NCBI GenBank assembly: GCA_008933995.1
Contig: WARS01002890.1
Location: 186,001-250,000 of the forward strand
Length of the DNA: 64,000 nt
Source of the DNA: Datnioides undecimradiatus
Taxonomy: Eukaryota; Chordata; Actinopteri; Lobotiformes; Datnioididae
Reading direction: 5' to 3'
The notes under the pieces were generated by a model. That model saw only the letters and a program-made list of their open reading frames with translations. It searched no databases and was not told the origin of the DNA. This document shows positions 1 through 25,877 of this stretch, one piece after another (the first letter of the stretch is position 1; each line of letters opens with the position of its first letter). A program made the translations under genes and the position numbers.

Positions 1-3000
1 AAGGTGTTACGTTTATAATCCGATCAAACGGTGCAGATGCATGGAATTATTTACATCGTCGTTGTTTTCGATTAAACAAATAATTGTTTGGTCTATAAGA
101 TGTTAGAAAATCCTGAAACATGGCCGTCACAGTGTCTCTGAGCGAGCTGGGACCAGATACCTCACACGTCGTCCTGACAGATGATTTAATTGATTATCAG
201 GTTTGCTGTGGATGAATTGTCTAATAAAGCAACAACAGTTAATGTGTCAGCTGCTCAAAATCAAAGCGCAGAAGCTGCTTCAGAGAGCAGCACACCAACG
301 TTTACCAAGAGAGTGAGAAGCCTTTGCAGAGGAGGCGAGAGGGAGCGAGCGAGCAGCGAGAACACACAGCGGCCTCCGTAGACCCGACTGCAGTGCAGCC
401 ACAGGACGCGCTGCACGTCGGAGCGAGGGGCATCGCTGCGATTATGGATGCGTACACCCCTGCGGCCCAACGATCGCACTCTGGAGCTGCTCGTAGCTGC
501 CTGTGTACGCCCACCTTTGAGCGAAATCAACAAGTTCACGCCCACTCTCTGGGGGCCGTTTGAAAGGCATTCTGGGAAACGCAGGGAATCTCTGAGTGAA
601 GTGGAAGCAGACGAGAAAAAGTGGGTTTCGCCAAGTTGATGACAAAAGCGTTGCACATCACAGAGGGATGATATAACAGAGTGAGAGTATCTGAGAGACG
701 GGGGGTTGGTCCTTAAAGCGAGCAGCCCGCTGGTTGTTTCGGGTGATGTTTACCTCACTTTGCAGAGTTCAGTGTCTTGCTGGATGATTTAAAGCTACCG
801 ATGGGTGACTTTATTCCCGATGTGGTGGAGGAGGTGGATCGTCTGCAGCTTCGCCATCCATCATGGCTGTTTTATGAGTCAGCGGTGATTAATCTGATAG
901 GTGGCTTTCAGAGCCCCCCCCCCCCCCCCCGGAAATGGGCGTCACACGCAGACAGACGGCCTTGGCTGCACCCCCGGATGTTGGGGGAGATCACCGGCAG
1001 GCTCAGGTGCTGACGTCACCACCGGGGGGGCGTGGGTACACATGGCTGACGGTGTTCTCGGCACACAGCAGCCTTCAGGAACAAACGGTATTGTATTTGT
1101 GCTGCACGGCGACTCGTCTTCCTGGAACTCCTCCACCGCACCGTCGATGTGAGACAGAAATCAAACTGTCGTGTGTGTCCAAACTGCAGCCGAAGCCCGA
1201 ACTCAGCTGCCTCGCGCGGTGACGCGAGGTGACCCGATGCGTGCGGCGTTACTGACTCTGCCAACGACAGTTCAGTTTTTAACGTTTAAATGTTAAATGT
1301 CTCAGGCTGAACTGACCCAGTTTGTCGTCTGGCTTTGATTAAGAGTTTCATTTTGAATCGAAGCAGTTTCATCGGAGCAAACATTTCAACAAACCTAATA
1401 TTGATTATTAAACACCTGACGCTCAAACGTGATTCATGTTCAAGCTGAAATGATCAGTTAATATTGATTACAGGTAAACTAGGGATGGCCACTGAATTGT
1501 CAGACAGAAGATTAGAAACCCAGTGAAGGAGGCTTCGGCCATGTCGTCCACCCCCAGCAAACACCGAGCAGCCCCTCCTTTCTGTTATCTGGTGTCTTCC
1601 CACAACTTCTTTTCCTCGGGAAGACACTTGGCAGCAGCGACTGTTGTTAGAAAACACTGTTTGTTGACTTGCTTTGTCGCTGCCGCTTGCCAGAGTCGCT
1701 CAAACTGGAACTATTTACCGAGCCGTTAGTCACAGCGCTGACACGAGTGCCGCCACCAGAGCTGAGGACGCTCCTCGCTGGACCGACACCTTCCAGTTGG
1801 CTGTGAGGGAGGCGCAGCTCCGTGAGACCCCCCCCCATCCCCCGGCTTCCCTCTGTACGGTCATATTACCCACGGTCAGCAGACGGGACGGCGCGGCAAC
1901 GTCCCACGTCTGCACATACATGACAGCAAAACATTATGTTTCATTTACGCCTCGCGAAGCTGTCACAGAGAAATATGACACCACTGTTTCCACGGAGGGG
2001 GAATAATTAACGCTTAGATCAGATCGACTAATTACACGGCTGATGATCTTTTCAAAGAAATATTCAAAGTGGCTCTCGCAGGCCGGCGGTGTTTCGCAGC
2101 TACCACGACAGCATATGGTGCAATGAGCTGAGAGTGTGTGATGCAATAACGCACACACTGTCAGTGGTTATCAAGCATTCGTTGATTAATCACGATAAGT
2201 CATTATTATAAGAGTTATTCAATGTTTTATAGCAAACAGAAAGAGGAGTGTGTTTGAGTGCAGGCAGACGCCGCAGGTGTGAGCGCTCCTGGTCTGATTT
2301 GTGTTCGTCTGGTGATTTCGTGTTGAATGTGAAGGATCCAGTTTAAGCTGCTGGGTTTCATTTTGCGAGCGTCGTGAGGATTCAAACACACTCAACTCCT
2401 CTTAGACTCAAACATAATGTCTCTAAATAACCGCGCGCTGGAAGCTCAAGCTACAAATAATTAAGTGTGCGAGAGTGAGATCCACTTCCTGTTTGCTCAG
2501 CGCACGCAGAGACGTTTAATTAACGAGCGATTTGGTTACAGACGGCAGTGAAACAGCGACCTGCTGCGACTCTCGCGTGGTGTCTCTTTATCACAGATTC
2601 CAGCAGGTGGAAGGTAACGCAGAGCTGTGAAAACAGTTGTGATGTGCTGTGGAGTTTGGAGGACACGAGCGTTTACCTTTAAAGGATGCAATCGAGTTGC
2701 ATTGTGGGAAATGTAGGCTCCGGGCACGGAGAGTCAGGATGCTGCTGCGTTGACTTTGATGCATCACAGTTTGCTAATGAGCCTCAGGTCCTGCGCCGAG
2801 TTGCACGCCTCCACTTTGCACCAGCTGTGACGTAAACAACACGCATTGTTTATCACATGACAAACTGCGGTCTGAGTCCGCTGCAGCTCGCAGCACCACC
2901 GTCGCTGCATCTCTGCTGACGTCAGCCGACGGCCTCCTGACGGTGTCTGTCGTCAGGAATCGGGGCTGAGGGCTGTGACGCCGCGACGCGGGGACCTGTA

Positions 3001-4742
3001 ACGTAGGCAGCAGCTGAACATCAGACGTGTTCTCGTGTTTAATCTTCAGATCCTGGAGTTGGATTGAGTCACACCTGTCGCAGGCGTGACCTTTAACGTT
3101 TGACGTGCTGAAGCTGAGGGTCACGCGCAGGTTTAAGGAAACTCAGGGAAAGTCAGAGCGATCAGGGTCTTTAGATGTTTCCTCACTCGATGAAATGATC
3201 ACGTTGTATATTTCATTGTTGTGTGTGTCCATTTATTAGTTTATTATCGATTATTGTCGAGCATATGTGTTCAAACAGACACGTGCAGCTGCTTGTGTTG
3301 AGGTTGAAAGGTTTCAGGCCGAACGTGGTCGTGTTTCTGTAGCTAAGGTGCAGAAACGGGTTTTGGTAATTGCACAGAAACCTGGGTATCGGCGCCACGA
3401 TGTTGGACAGAGCTGCAACAACGAGTCGATAAGTTGGTCCCCAGGAAGCTGATCAAACTGGGCTCGTTTGTTCGTTCAATGATCAAGCAGAGAAGCCAAA
3501 AGTCACACGTTGCTTTAGTCTCCACGGTTTAAATGTGAGAATTTGCTGCTTTTCTTGTTTTTAACTTTATATTAAATTGAATATTTTTTGGTTTTGGACA
3601 TTCGCTGAAGCTGCTTTGGATGCAATGATGTTTATTATTCTGTGTTTTTAAATGTTTAACAACCTGAAACCATGAATTGATTATTCTCTGAGGTCATGCA
3701 TCGAGCAGAGGTGGCAAAGCTCCACAAGCTCCGGACTCTCAGATGTGAAGATTTTGCAGTTTTTCTACATTTTGTGTCATTTTTAAATGTAAAAGCTGAG
3801 TTTCTGACTGTTGCTTCAGGAAAACACACTTTTTATTGATTAAATAATGATCAATAATGAAAGTAGCACTCAGCCGTAGCCTCAGTTTCCACCTTTGCAA
3901 CAGTTTGGCTTCAGTTTCTGTTCTTATTAAATCATATCGAGGGCTTTTTTTGGAAGTCAGACGCAGGAAATTGGTAGTTTTTGTGTTTTTTTTAATAACA
4001 TCGGTTTCATTTGGCCTTAAGTCTGATTCCTGCTGCTTGTGTGAAAGTGCTACGGGCGTAGAAATGAAAATAAAGCGACCTCAGCGAGCCGCGGTCGAGC
4101 CCGGCGAGCGGCAGATTACTCAACTCTGGCTGAAATAAATCATTATGACATTACTCGGTGTCGCTCTGATCAGAGTTAATGGACACACGGGCCTTCTCTA
4201 ATACTCCTCGCTCCACACTATCATCTGGAAAACTAGGCTGCATTAATGGATTTTTATTTTTAAACTGGTTTTATTCCACCGCCACCGCCGCCGCCACCGC
4301 ATCACTGTGTCAGGACCAAGGGCAGTGCAGTGACCTTTACGGACAGAGTTCACAGCAGTGACGGCTCTGCCAGCTTCGCCTCAGTCCATGTCACAACGCA
4401 GAGCCATACTGTAGCTGCTGCTGCTGCCTCATGCCCTTATGCACTGGCACATTTCCCAGCATGCCTCAGAGAGGGACGCAGGGAGAACGGGGTTAAAGAA
4501 GAGAAGGGGAGGATGGGTGAGGGGAGAGGGAGACAGAGCGGGGCGGAAAGGGAGGAATGAGAGCGAGGCGGCGAGGAAAGCGAGGGAGGAGGGAAGGGGA
4601 GGGAGGGAGAGGAGACGCGGAGTAGAATCACATCAGAACACACCGCCGCGAGATGACAGCACCACCGACGGCGCCGATATGGACGCCAGCCAGCAGGACT
4701 GACTTGACGCTCTTTGTGTTACGTTACAGAAAAACACACAGG

Positions 4743-4773
4743 ACACACACACACACACACACGCACGCGTGCG
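4743..4773. repeat. (CA)n microsatellite
   Basis: About 10 CA units passing into CG-containing GCACGCGTGCGCG. Intergenic, at the edge of the promoter-like stretch. Confidence 0.9.
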
Positions 4774-4961
4774 CGTAAAGAAGGTGCGAGCAGGAAGCGC
4801 GGGAACAAACGCCGCTCGCTCGCTTTTCTCCTGTTTGCTTATTTTTTTGTTGCTCTCGCTCTTTTTCAATGCTGCAGTGCTATTCTGAGAGAGAGACGCT
4901 CCGGCCCACACGCTGCCACGGAGGGAGGGAGTGAATGGATGGAGGGATGGAGTCAGGAGAG

Positions 4962-4973
<12 letters not shown>

Positions 4974-5005
<32 letters not shown>
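4974..5005. repeat. (GT)16 microsatellite
   Basis: Pure GT run followed by poly-G. Confidence 0.9.
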
Positions 5006-5006
<1 letters not shown>

Positions 5007-5320
5007 GGGGGGGTCGGGGGGGCTCCTGTGTCTTTAAAGCTCATGTGCTGCTGCACAGGAGAGTCAGACAGGCATGTAGCAGTGAGACACGTATGTTAGC
5101 ACGGGGGCACATACATGTCCAGTATCAGTACACAGTGTGTGTGCATGATCAATGTGATATTCACTGATTACACACATCACACACTCTGTCAGGGCTTTAT
5201 CATTGATTCATCTGTCACTTAACTCCTATTATTGATTGATGATAGTAAAAAAAAAACTATGATTCAGTTTAAAATGATGAGGAACAGAGAAAAGCTGCAT
5301 TTGAGGAGCTGAAACTGAGC

Positions 5321-5368
5321 ATATGATCATCAATATGATCATCAATATGATCATCAATATGATCAAAA
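5321..5368. repeat. 12-bp tandem repeat (ATATGATCATCA)n
   Basis: Four units, the last diverged. Each contains the palindrome TGATCA. Intergenic. Confidence 0.85.
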
Positions 5369-7718
5369 ATGATCACGTGACAACTTTCTTTTTAATTTGA
5401 GAGCCTCAGCTCTCCTTCATGTGAAGAGCGATGCACAGGTGTTTTGACATTGCTGATTTCACCGTGGTTAATTAAAATGCTCGTCGTGCTCCCGGCGGCG
5501 TTCTCGCGGCTCGGACGCCTCCGTGAGCCGCTGCCTCTGCTCCATATGTGCTTCCTGAACCGCAGGTCGTCAGGTCCCCCCCCCCAACGAAGCTCGACGC
5601 GGCCGCGAGTCGACAGACTGGCACCACGTCTCTGAACGTTTGAATCACTCAGGGAGGCATTACTCATGCATTTAGGTTTTGTAACACACGGAGCTTAAAA
5701 TAACTGCATGTTGAAGTCGAGTTCTCCTCGGGATTATTGCGGTTTGTGGAAATGAGTGGAGATCAGAGCAGATGCAGACGGGCGCACGGAGGAGGTGACA
5801 GCGCGTTACTCACAGCTGCAAACTGTGGATGATGGTGAAACAGGAACTAATGAAACAAAGAGCATTAATCTGCACTCACTTTCATAACTGATGCGTCTTT
5901 TTCAAGACTGTCTGCTGGTTTTCTTTGTCTTCAGCTGCACAGAAGTGACTGTTTTTAGGTTTTGGACTGTTAATTAGCTAAAAAACAAAAACCCAAACAA
6001 ATTTATGGCGTTTTATTCATTTTATTAACGAAGAATTCATTAAAGTTTGCACAAATTTTGCAGGTGCACCAATTGCAAAAAAAGGATAATACAATGAATC
6101 ATGCATCGCTGTGAAATATGCAAAATGGCAGAGGTATGGTGCATCATATAGCGAGCTGCAGTCCCCCGGCGTTGGCAGGGAGGCAGAGCAGCAGGAGGAC
6201 GGGCAGCAGCACAGATCCATACATGTGTGCAGCAAGCGCAGCAAGACAAAGGGCCGAGCTCAGCAGGACGGAGGAGGGCTGCATGCAGGCGACGCAGGCA
6301 CATGCAGACAGACAGGAGGACGTGATGACAGACGGGTTACCGCCCTGTATGAATCTGATCTGTTTGAATATCTGGCAAATTTGGGAATGCATGTAAACTA
6401 GGAGCAAATTTCATGTGAGGACTGTTTGATCAGGAGGCGTAAAACAGGGCTGGCAGGAGTTTCCGTGTTATTTGAACACATCACTGCACTTTCTCGCAGT
6501 CTGACCCACATGAGCAGCACATTAATTCAGAATAACAAGCAGGAAAATCCTCCAATAAACACACAGTCACAGGGAAGAGCAACGACTTCCTGGAGACCAG
6601 CGTGTTATCTTCAGTGTTACCTCACTGCGTGCCGGGGTAAAGACGACAGAAACAACCAAAAAAATAATAAAACGAGCCAATAAAACTGTCACAGAGACGT
6701 CTGAGCAGTCCCGCCTCTCCCCCTCACATCCTGCTTTAACAAGAGATAACATCAAGTCAAGGCTGCAGCTCCAAACATTATGATAAACTCATCATTGCAA
6801 GTCAGCGTTTGTGGTGTTAATTCAGATTTTATATTTGTTAAGAGCAGCTTTATCAGCCGTTCAGTTTGTGCTGAATTAATGAGAAGTGTGCAACCTGCAG
6901 ACCTCGCTTCGCGTCGCCTTTTATATATTTTTGTTTTCATTGAATTAATGCGCTCGTTGCCTCGAAAGCCAGCGGAAGTTCAGCTGTTTGTCAGCGGGGC
7001 TTCTTAATTACGACATCTGAGGAAGCGGGTCGGAAAAGCCCCCGGAGGGTGGAGATACACTGATGTGGAGCCAGGCTGTCAGGGCAGCGGAGCGCCCAGA
7101 ACGTTCCGGCAGAGAGGACCGGGCTATTTAGGTTACTGTGATTCAGGAAATAGTTCCCGTCAACTCCTCGACCCTGGAATCAGAACATCCTGTCCTCGCG
7201 CGCTTTTCTCCTCCACTCACGCGGCTCTTGTCGCTGTTTCCGAAGCGAAAACGCCGTCTCTGTTGTTTGCTGCTTCGTAATTATTCCCCTTTTTTGGTTT
7301 ACGATGTCTTGTTGCAAACTGCAGCTCTGACGCTTCTGACGGCTGCAGGTGACGCCCTCGCTTGCGGGGATTTGAATAATGAAAGCACATTTCCTCCACA
7401 GAGGTGAAGCAACAGGCCATCGTTACACCTGTGGACTTGATGATGCGTCTTAACGCTGCACAGTCGGGCTGAGCAATTAACTGAAAACGCGTTGAAACCA
7501 GCTTAATGTTGCTCATGTCTGTTAATCCAGTGCATGAGCTCGTAAACACTGCATCGTGCTCAGTTCACTCTGCACTGAGAAGAAACATGCTCAGTCTCTG
7601 TCGCCGTGCTCATCACTCATCGCTAACCAGCGAGGTCAGTAGCTAGCATGTTTAACTGTCCTGCATGTGAGGCGTTTAGGAGCTACAGTAAAGTCTATTG
7701 TCTACCAGTATTTTAGTA

Positions 7719-7899
7719 ACACACACACACACACACTGCGTTCCTCAGCCCCTGATCCTTACTGAACCATCACAGGCTAACATGAGCCTAAAACTGAGTT
7801 TTAACCTACAAACAGCAGACTGTACCCCCCCATGGGTCAGTGTGTATGCAGGATCAAAGTCCCCACTGGGATATAGAAGCATCACTGCACACACACACG

Positions 7900-7940
<41 letters not shown>
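7719..7940. repeat. two (CA)n microsatellites
   Basis: CA runs at 7719-7736 and 7889-7939, the second with GC interruptions, 150 bp apart. Confidence 0.9.
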
Positions 7941-8075
7941 CTGTGGTCTCCCCCCCCTCTGTCCGTCTGTCAGATGACTCCATATGGCAGCTGTCATGTC
8001 GCCTGCTCTCTTTTTATCAAAGTCAGATCACGGCTGCTCCCATCTCCTCTGTCAGCTGATGTTTTATATATACGA

Positions 8076-8115
8076 GTGTGTGTGTGTGTGTGTGTGTGTG
8101 TGAGTGAGTGAGTGT
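8076..8115. repeat. (GT)n microsatellite
   Basis: Pure GT passing into GTGA repeats. Opposite in sense to the CA run at 7889, 140 bp away. Confidence 0.9.
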
Positions 8116-9047
8116 GTCTGTCAGCCTGTATATGTGCTATACATCCCTGGGTAAAGTAAAGCAGAGTTTCAGGTTCAATCAGGCATCAAAGAGGCTGCGC
8201 AGGAAGCGGCTGGAGGCAGGAGTGTTACAGGAGGCCTCAGTTCTCCCAACAACAGACTGCAAACTAAACACTGCTGCTTCGTCTGAGTAAATGTAAATGT
8301 CTGAGCGGCAGGGAACACAGTTTGGACCGTGTGCAGTTTACTGACCTCACCATAAAGGAGGATTTCTGAACGTCTCTGCTCCTGCTCCTGCCATTTTGAG
8401 GCGCAGACGTTCCTCCTCACACAGTAGAGCTGAGGCTTGATTCAGGGCTGCAGCATGTGTTGCACCAAAGATGAGTTCACAGTCACGTCAGTAAAATTAG
8501 CCGTTTGATTATTAGTTAAGTGAAAGTCCTTAACAGCCTTTTTATTGTTGTCAGTAAATAATTAGTACAGTTATTGCTTTGTCAAACGAGAGGCTGCAGC
8601 TTTTCAGCAATATTACAGTTAGCTTATTATGTGACGTGTGTCTCAAAGACGTGTTCATGACGGACAGTTTGCAACAACACACGCTGAAATAAGAAGCTTT
8701 AACTTTAATTAAATCAGAGCTGACTCTTCTGATTAACATCTCTCTGCTCTGTAGCTTTGATTTTCCCGCCTTATGCTGTTTCAGTCAGCGCTGGACAGAG
8801 TTGCCTTCAGAGCTGCTCATCGTTTACAGGCTGATTAGGAATAATTTAGTTTTACATCCAGACGACGTTACAGCTAATCTCTATAATCGCGCTGCGTGCA
8901 GTCAACGCCTGCTCAAACCTGATTGGCCAACAGGATTCGGACAAACGTCCTTTTTGTACAGATAAAATGCGAAACAAAGTCTTCACACAGTCTGCACTCG
9001 CTCACAGCGAAGGACTCGTTCAATTAATAAGCATGACAGGAGCAAAT

Positions 9048-9125
9048 AAAACAGGAAGTGACTACAAACAGAGCAGGAAGTGAGGGAACTACAGACAGAG
9101 CAGGAAGTGAGGGAACTACAGACAG
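9048..9125 (+). repeat. 27-bp tandem repeat with ETS-type core
   Basis: Nearly three units of GAGCAGGAAGTGAGGGAACT plus ACAGACA, the first shortened. Each unit carries AGGAAGTG, an ETS-like core. Intergenic. Confidence 0.8.
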
Positions 9126-10601
9126 CTTCTTTATGCAGAATCTGTTTATTGAGGTGAGATTAGTCACTGTTACCAACCTAAACGCATCCTCACAACACTC
9201 TGCACCCTGTCTTCTTCTCTTGCAGGCTGAACAGGTGGATGTGAGGTGAAGAAGAGGGGACGAGGTGGATCTCAACAGGACTGTTCCCGGGGCCGCGTGG
9301 AGGTTTTCTGAACTCCTTCCAGCTCCTGTTTTCCAAGATTTCTCCTCTCCTCGTTGTCGCCGGGTTAGAGGTGACGGACCTCTTCCCTCCTCGTCTGCTG
9401 TTCTCTTCGAAGCGAGACCAAAACCAGGTGCCAAACCGACTGTGTCACAAGAAGAAGCAAAAAAAAAGAAGAAAACGGTGAAGCTAATCTTCGCCAAATC
9501 ATCACCAGAGTTTATTTAACCGTTTAACGTTGAAAACCAGCTTTTTAATTCTCTCACCTTCCACCTGCACCTGCCTCCCACTGAAACCACGCCGAGTCAC
9601 TTCTCTGCACACTGAGGAGGAAACAGAAGAGCCGTGAAGCTTAATATCCGTCGTCCTGGGTCGGTGTTTAGCCTAGCTGCTGCTCTTCACGCTGAAGCGG
9701 AGGAGACCACGATCAGTGCTTTACTGGTTCAAAGTGCTTTATAACCAGATCCTGCCGCGCGTGGCGAGCAGCCATAACTCGCCGCCGCCGTGCTCTGATT
9801 TATTTATTTATTTATTTTGACTGACAGGCGACACAGGCCACGTGTAACCTGATAAATATCGGCACCACTGCCGCCGCCGCCGCCGCCGCTATCTCAAAGG
9901 CTTAGAGATCCTCCCGTCATCTCAGTCTGCGCTGTGAACCACTGTTGACACTTCGCCTCTCTCCTTCTTCCAGTCGCTTCGTGGGAGGCGCCTCTCACTC
10001 CGTGCCGTCTTTTGTTTCTTCCACGTGTGGCGCTCGACCACGCCGCACCGAACGACCCGAACCCCCCCTTTATCTAATCTAATCCCAGCGACCTCTTCGA
10101 CTTTCTGCTTCGCATTCTTCCTTTTAAAGATGAAACATGCAATTTGAAACCTTTCACTGTATTCACGCGTGTCGTGGAAGGAGATCAGGCTTGTAAACGA
10201 GAACAGAACCTGAAGCCATACTGAGCACCAGCCATACATTCACACGACACCTCGCGATGCTCGAGACAAAGTGACCCTCGAACGCATCAGCGCGCAGCAG
10301 ACATTCAGGGAGCGACCGAAGAACCGCCGTCCCGTTGGATCGCGCCGCGCACCAAGTCTGTGACCGAGCGGCGTCCAGCGTGGCAGTGAAGGTGAACCTC
10401 GTCGAGTTCCCGTCGTCGTCGCCCCGTGTCCCTCCGTGTTTGACGGATGAATCCGGACATTTTCATGTCTGTTCTGTGGGCAGAACCTCGCTGCCCTGCT
10501 AGAACCGGGCCCAAGCCCTCCTTCGTTCTCTTCTGCTGGGCCAAGCTAAACTCAGAGCAAAGACACTCACACAAGGGTATCGAGCGCACATAGATCCTCC
10601 C

Positions 10602-10636
10602 GTTGTTGTTGTTGTTGTTGTTGTTGTTCTGTTGTT
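10602..10636. repeat. (GTT)n microsatellite
   Basis: About nine GTT units, then an interrupted tail. Confidence 0.9.
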
Positions 10637-10995
10637 TTCTGCGCTCTAGCCTCCACTCTCTCGCTGTCGATCACTCTTCTGTGAATGCCTTGACTCCGAT
10701 CCGATCTGTTCTTGAAGACTTGATGCTGCTTGACGCTTTAACTTAGCAGTACCTTTATTACTGTTCAGACTCACTGTCCACACTGTTCTGCTATTATTGA
10801 AACCAAAATCTCAAGCATATTGACCTTTACTGAGCCTCGTCCTCTGAATCGTTTGAAGGGGAGGGCCTGGTTATTGGCAGATCGTTGAAGGAACGCAAAC
10901 TTCAGTCACAGCTCGTGCCAAATTAAAGACGGACTTCCTCTCGGCTTGTTCACCAAACAAAGCGGAGATCTCTAAAGCTGCCAGAACTGTTGTTT

Positions 10996-11042
10996 ACACA
11001 CACACGCACACACGCACACACACACACACACACACACGCACG
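10996..11042. repeat. (CA)n microsatellite with CG interruptions
   Basis: CA run broken by three CACG units, 0.8 kb upstream of the shisa7 promoter candidate. Confidence 0.9.
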
Positions 11043-11759
11043 CTCAGCTCGGATATTTGATTTGATTTGTCCATGTGTGATTTCACACGTCAGTTATCCA
11101 CGCGGGGCAACAGAAGTGCCAAACAAGAATACGCAGAAACATCCGTTAAAAGCTCGAAAATCAAAGTTTACATGCAGCGCTAAATGTTTACAAATCGTTT
11201 CCCATTGCAGTTTTAATGTTTGTGCCATAAACGACTCCCAGAAAACTCTTCAGCCGGAGATACGAGACTCTCCTCTTTCCTGTTTGCTGGAGGAGTCGTC
11301 GTATTGAAAGAGTGTACACTCATTTTGTTTACAGACAATGTAAATGAGTTACTGCCTATTTTAAATATTTTGGCTAGTGGATGGGAAAAAAAAGTGTTTT
11401 GTCCAAAATTAAATATCCGACACTTGCTGCCATAATAAAAGAAAACCCGTTATTCTATGAATTTCATTAAATTAGAGTTTTTCTGAACGACAGCCATTTC
11501 ACAGGCAGTTCGTACAGGGCCTAAAAACGCCGAAAGACCTCAATGTTTACAAAAGCTGCTCACGGGAAGGAGACAGACATGTTTACATTCAGATGAGAGG
11601 GTGAGATGCCAAACACGTTCGCCACACACTGCTCGAACAAAGTCGCCCTGCTGAACTCCTGCGGAAACCCCGTGCACCTGCGCAGTGCGTCCACAGCACC
11701 ACGCGATCAAACGTCCGACCGGAGTTAAAACTTTTTCATACAAGAGGTTTTTATAAGTC

Positions 11760-11861
11760 GAGAAGCCGCCATCTTGGACGCTGATACGTCACGCCGCAGC
11801 AGGAAGCTGTCAGTGTGAATTTATTTTTTAAAGACAGCTCGAGAACTTTGTGATAAAAACA
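11760..11861 (+). promoter_or_regulatory. probable shisa7 core promoter / 5' UTR
   Basis: A YY1-type element GCCGCCATCTTG (11765-11776) and a TACGTCA half-CRE (11785-11791) lie about 75-100 bp upstream of the start codon. YY1 sites of this form cluster just around transcription starts in vertebrates, so a start near here is plausible. No TATA box is seen. An upstream non-coding exon cannot be excluded. Confidence 0.4.
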
Positions 11862-24922
<13,061 letters not shown>

Positions 24923-25817
24923 GCGGGACGGGGGAGGGAAAGAGAGGAAGACGAGGGGGAGGCAGGTGAAGGCTGGAGCTTGTAAACAGAGAGGTGGCGA
25001 GAGGCCGCGCAGGAAAAGGAAGCTGAGACAAAGAGATGCGGCGGTTTGATCTCAGCTGGCCGCCGCACACGGCCCCCGCTGACCCCACCCCCCATTCACA
25101 CACCAGAACGCGGTGGACGTAAACATTAATGTCAGAGCGAGCTCAGCCAATCGACCTGCTCCTCGTCACTTTGTGTATTTAAAGAATATTCAGCCATTCT
25201 TCGTAAAGGGAAGACAGAAATGTCACAAACAGCAAAAAAACAAACACGTGTGTGTCGAACGAGTGCGGCGCAAAGGCTGCTGGGTATTCGCTGTGACTTT
25301 TTATTGAAGGATACCCTCCGAGTCACATTCGTTGAATCGTCCTTGAGTTTTATCGCGCCGTCCTCCGAGTCCTCCAGAGCTCCGACCGAGCTTCCTCCGT
25401 CTCTGGATCCGCCGTGGACGCCGGGGAGCGCTGAGGCCGAGGCAGGCGGGTTTGCTTGTCTTTGTATAAAAAGTATTTAAAACCAAACAAGTTGCTTTTG
25501 TATGAAATTAACCTGATGATAATAATAATAATGGTAATAGTATTGACATTACTGAGCCCTGTAAGACTTTGTGTATTCATGGTTTTAAGAAAAAAAGCAT
25601 ATTTAACCTTTAGCTGGACAGTTTGTGACTTCAAACGCTGGTCATGTGACCTGCCTGTCATCTCTTTATCTAGCTGTGATTGGACCATAACGGACGCGAA
25701 ACATTCTCAGCAACCATAACCGAGCCACGTGCAGTGCACCCGTCGATTCGCCCCAAGTAAAAACAAAACGTGAACCATCTCGACGCAAAGTGCTGCTGCG
25801 AAGGTTCGGTCACGGCC

Positions 25818-25877
25818 GCGTTCAGCCGGCGACGCGTTCAGCCGGCGACGCATTCAGGCGGCGACGCGTTCAGGCGA
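25818..25877 (+). repeat. 16-bp GC-rich minisatellite
   Basis: About 3.75 units of GCGTTCAGCCGGCGAC with a few substitutions, dense in CpG, in the probable shisa7 3' UTR or just downstream. Confidence 0.85.

Larger units (their letters stand above)
4260..5040. promoter_or_regulatory. GC- and purine-rich promoter-like stretch
   Basis: A GCC-rich run (4276-4300), a ZNF143-type TTTCCCAGCATGC (4452-4464), a long purine tract (4470-4630), CpG-rich sequence and CA and GT microsatellites occur together. This composition is typical of a CpG promoter with a 5' UTR exon. No conserved protein is encoded. It could be an upstream shisa7 start, 7 kb away, or another transcript. Confidence 0.25.
1..11759. 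other. intergenic region without a recognisable gene
   Basis: No reading frame on either strand shows a known domain, and none is longer than about 160 codons. The interval holds microsatellites, a 12-bp and a 27-bp minisatellite, poly-C runs (915-930 and 5577-5586), two CRE palindromes (1011-1018 and 2917-2924), ZNF143-like motifs (567-585 and 2699-2717) and the promoter-like stretch near 4.3-5.0 kb. Confidence 0.5.
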
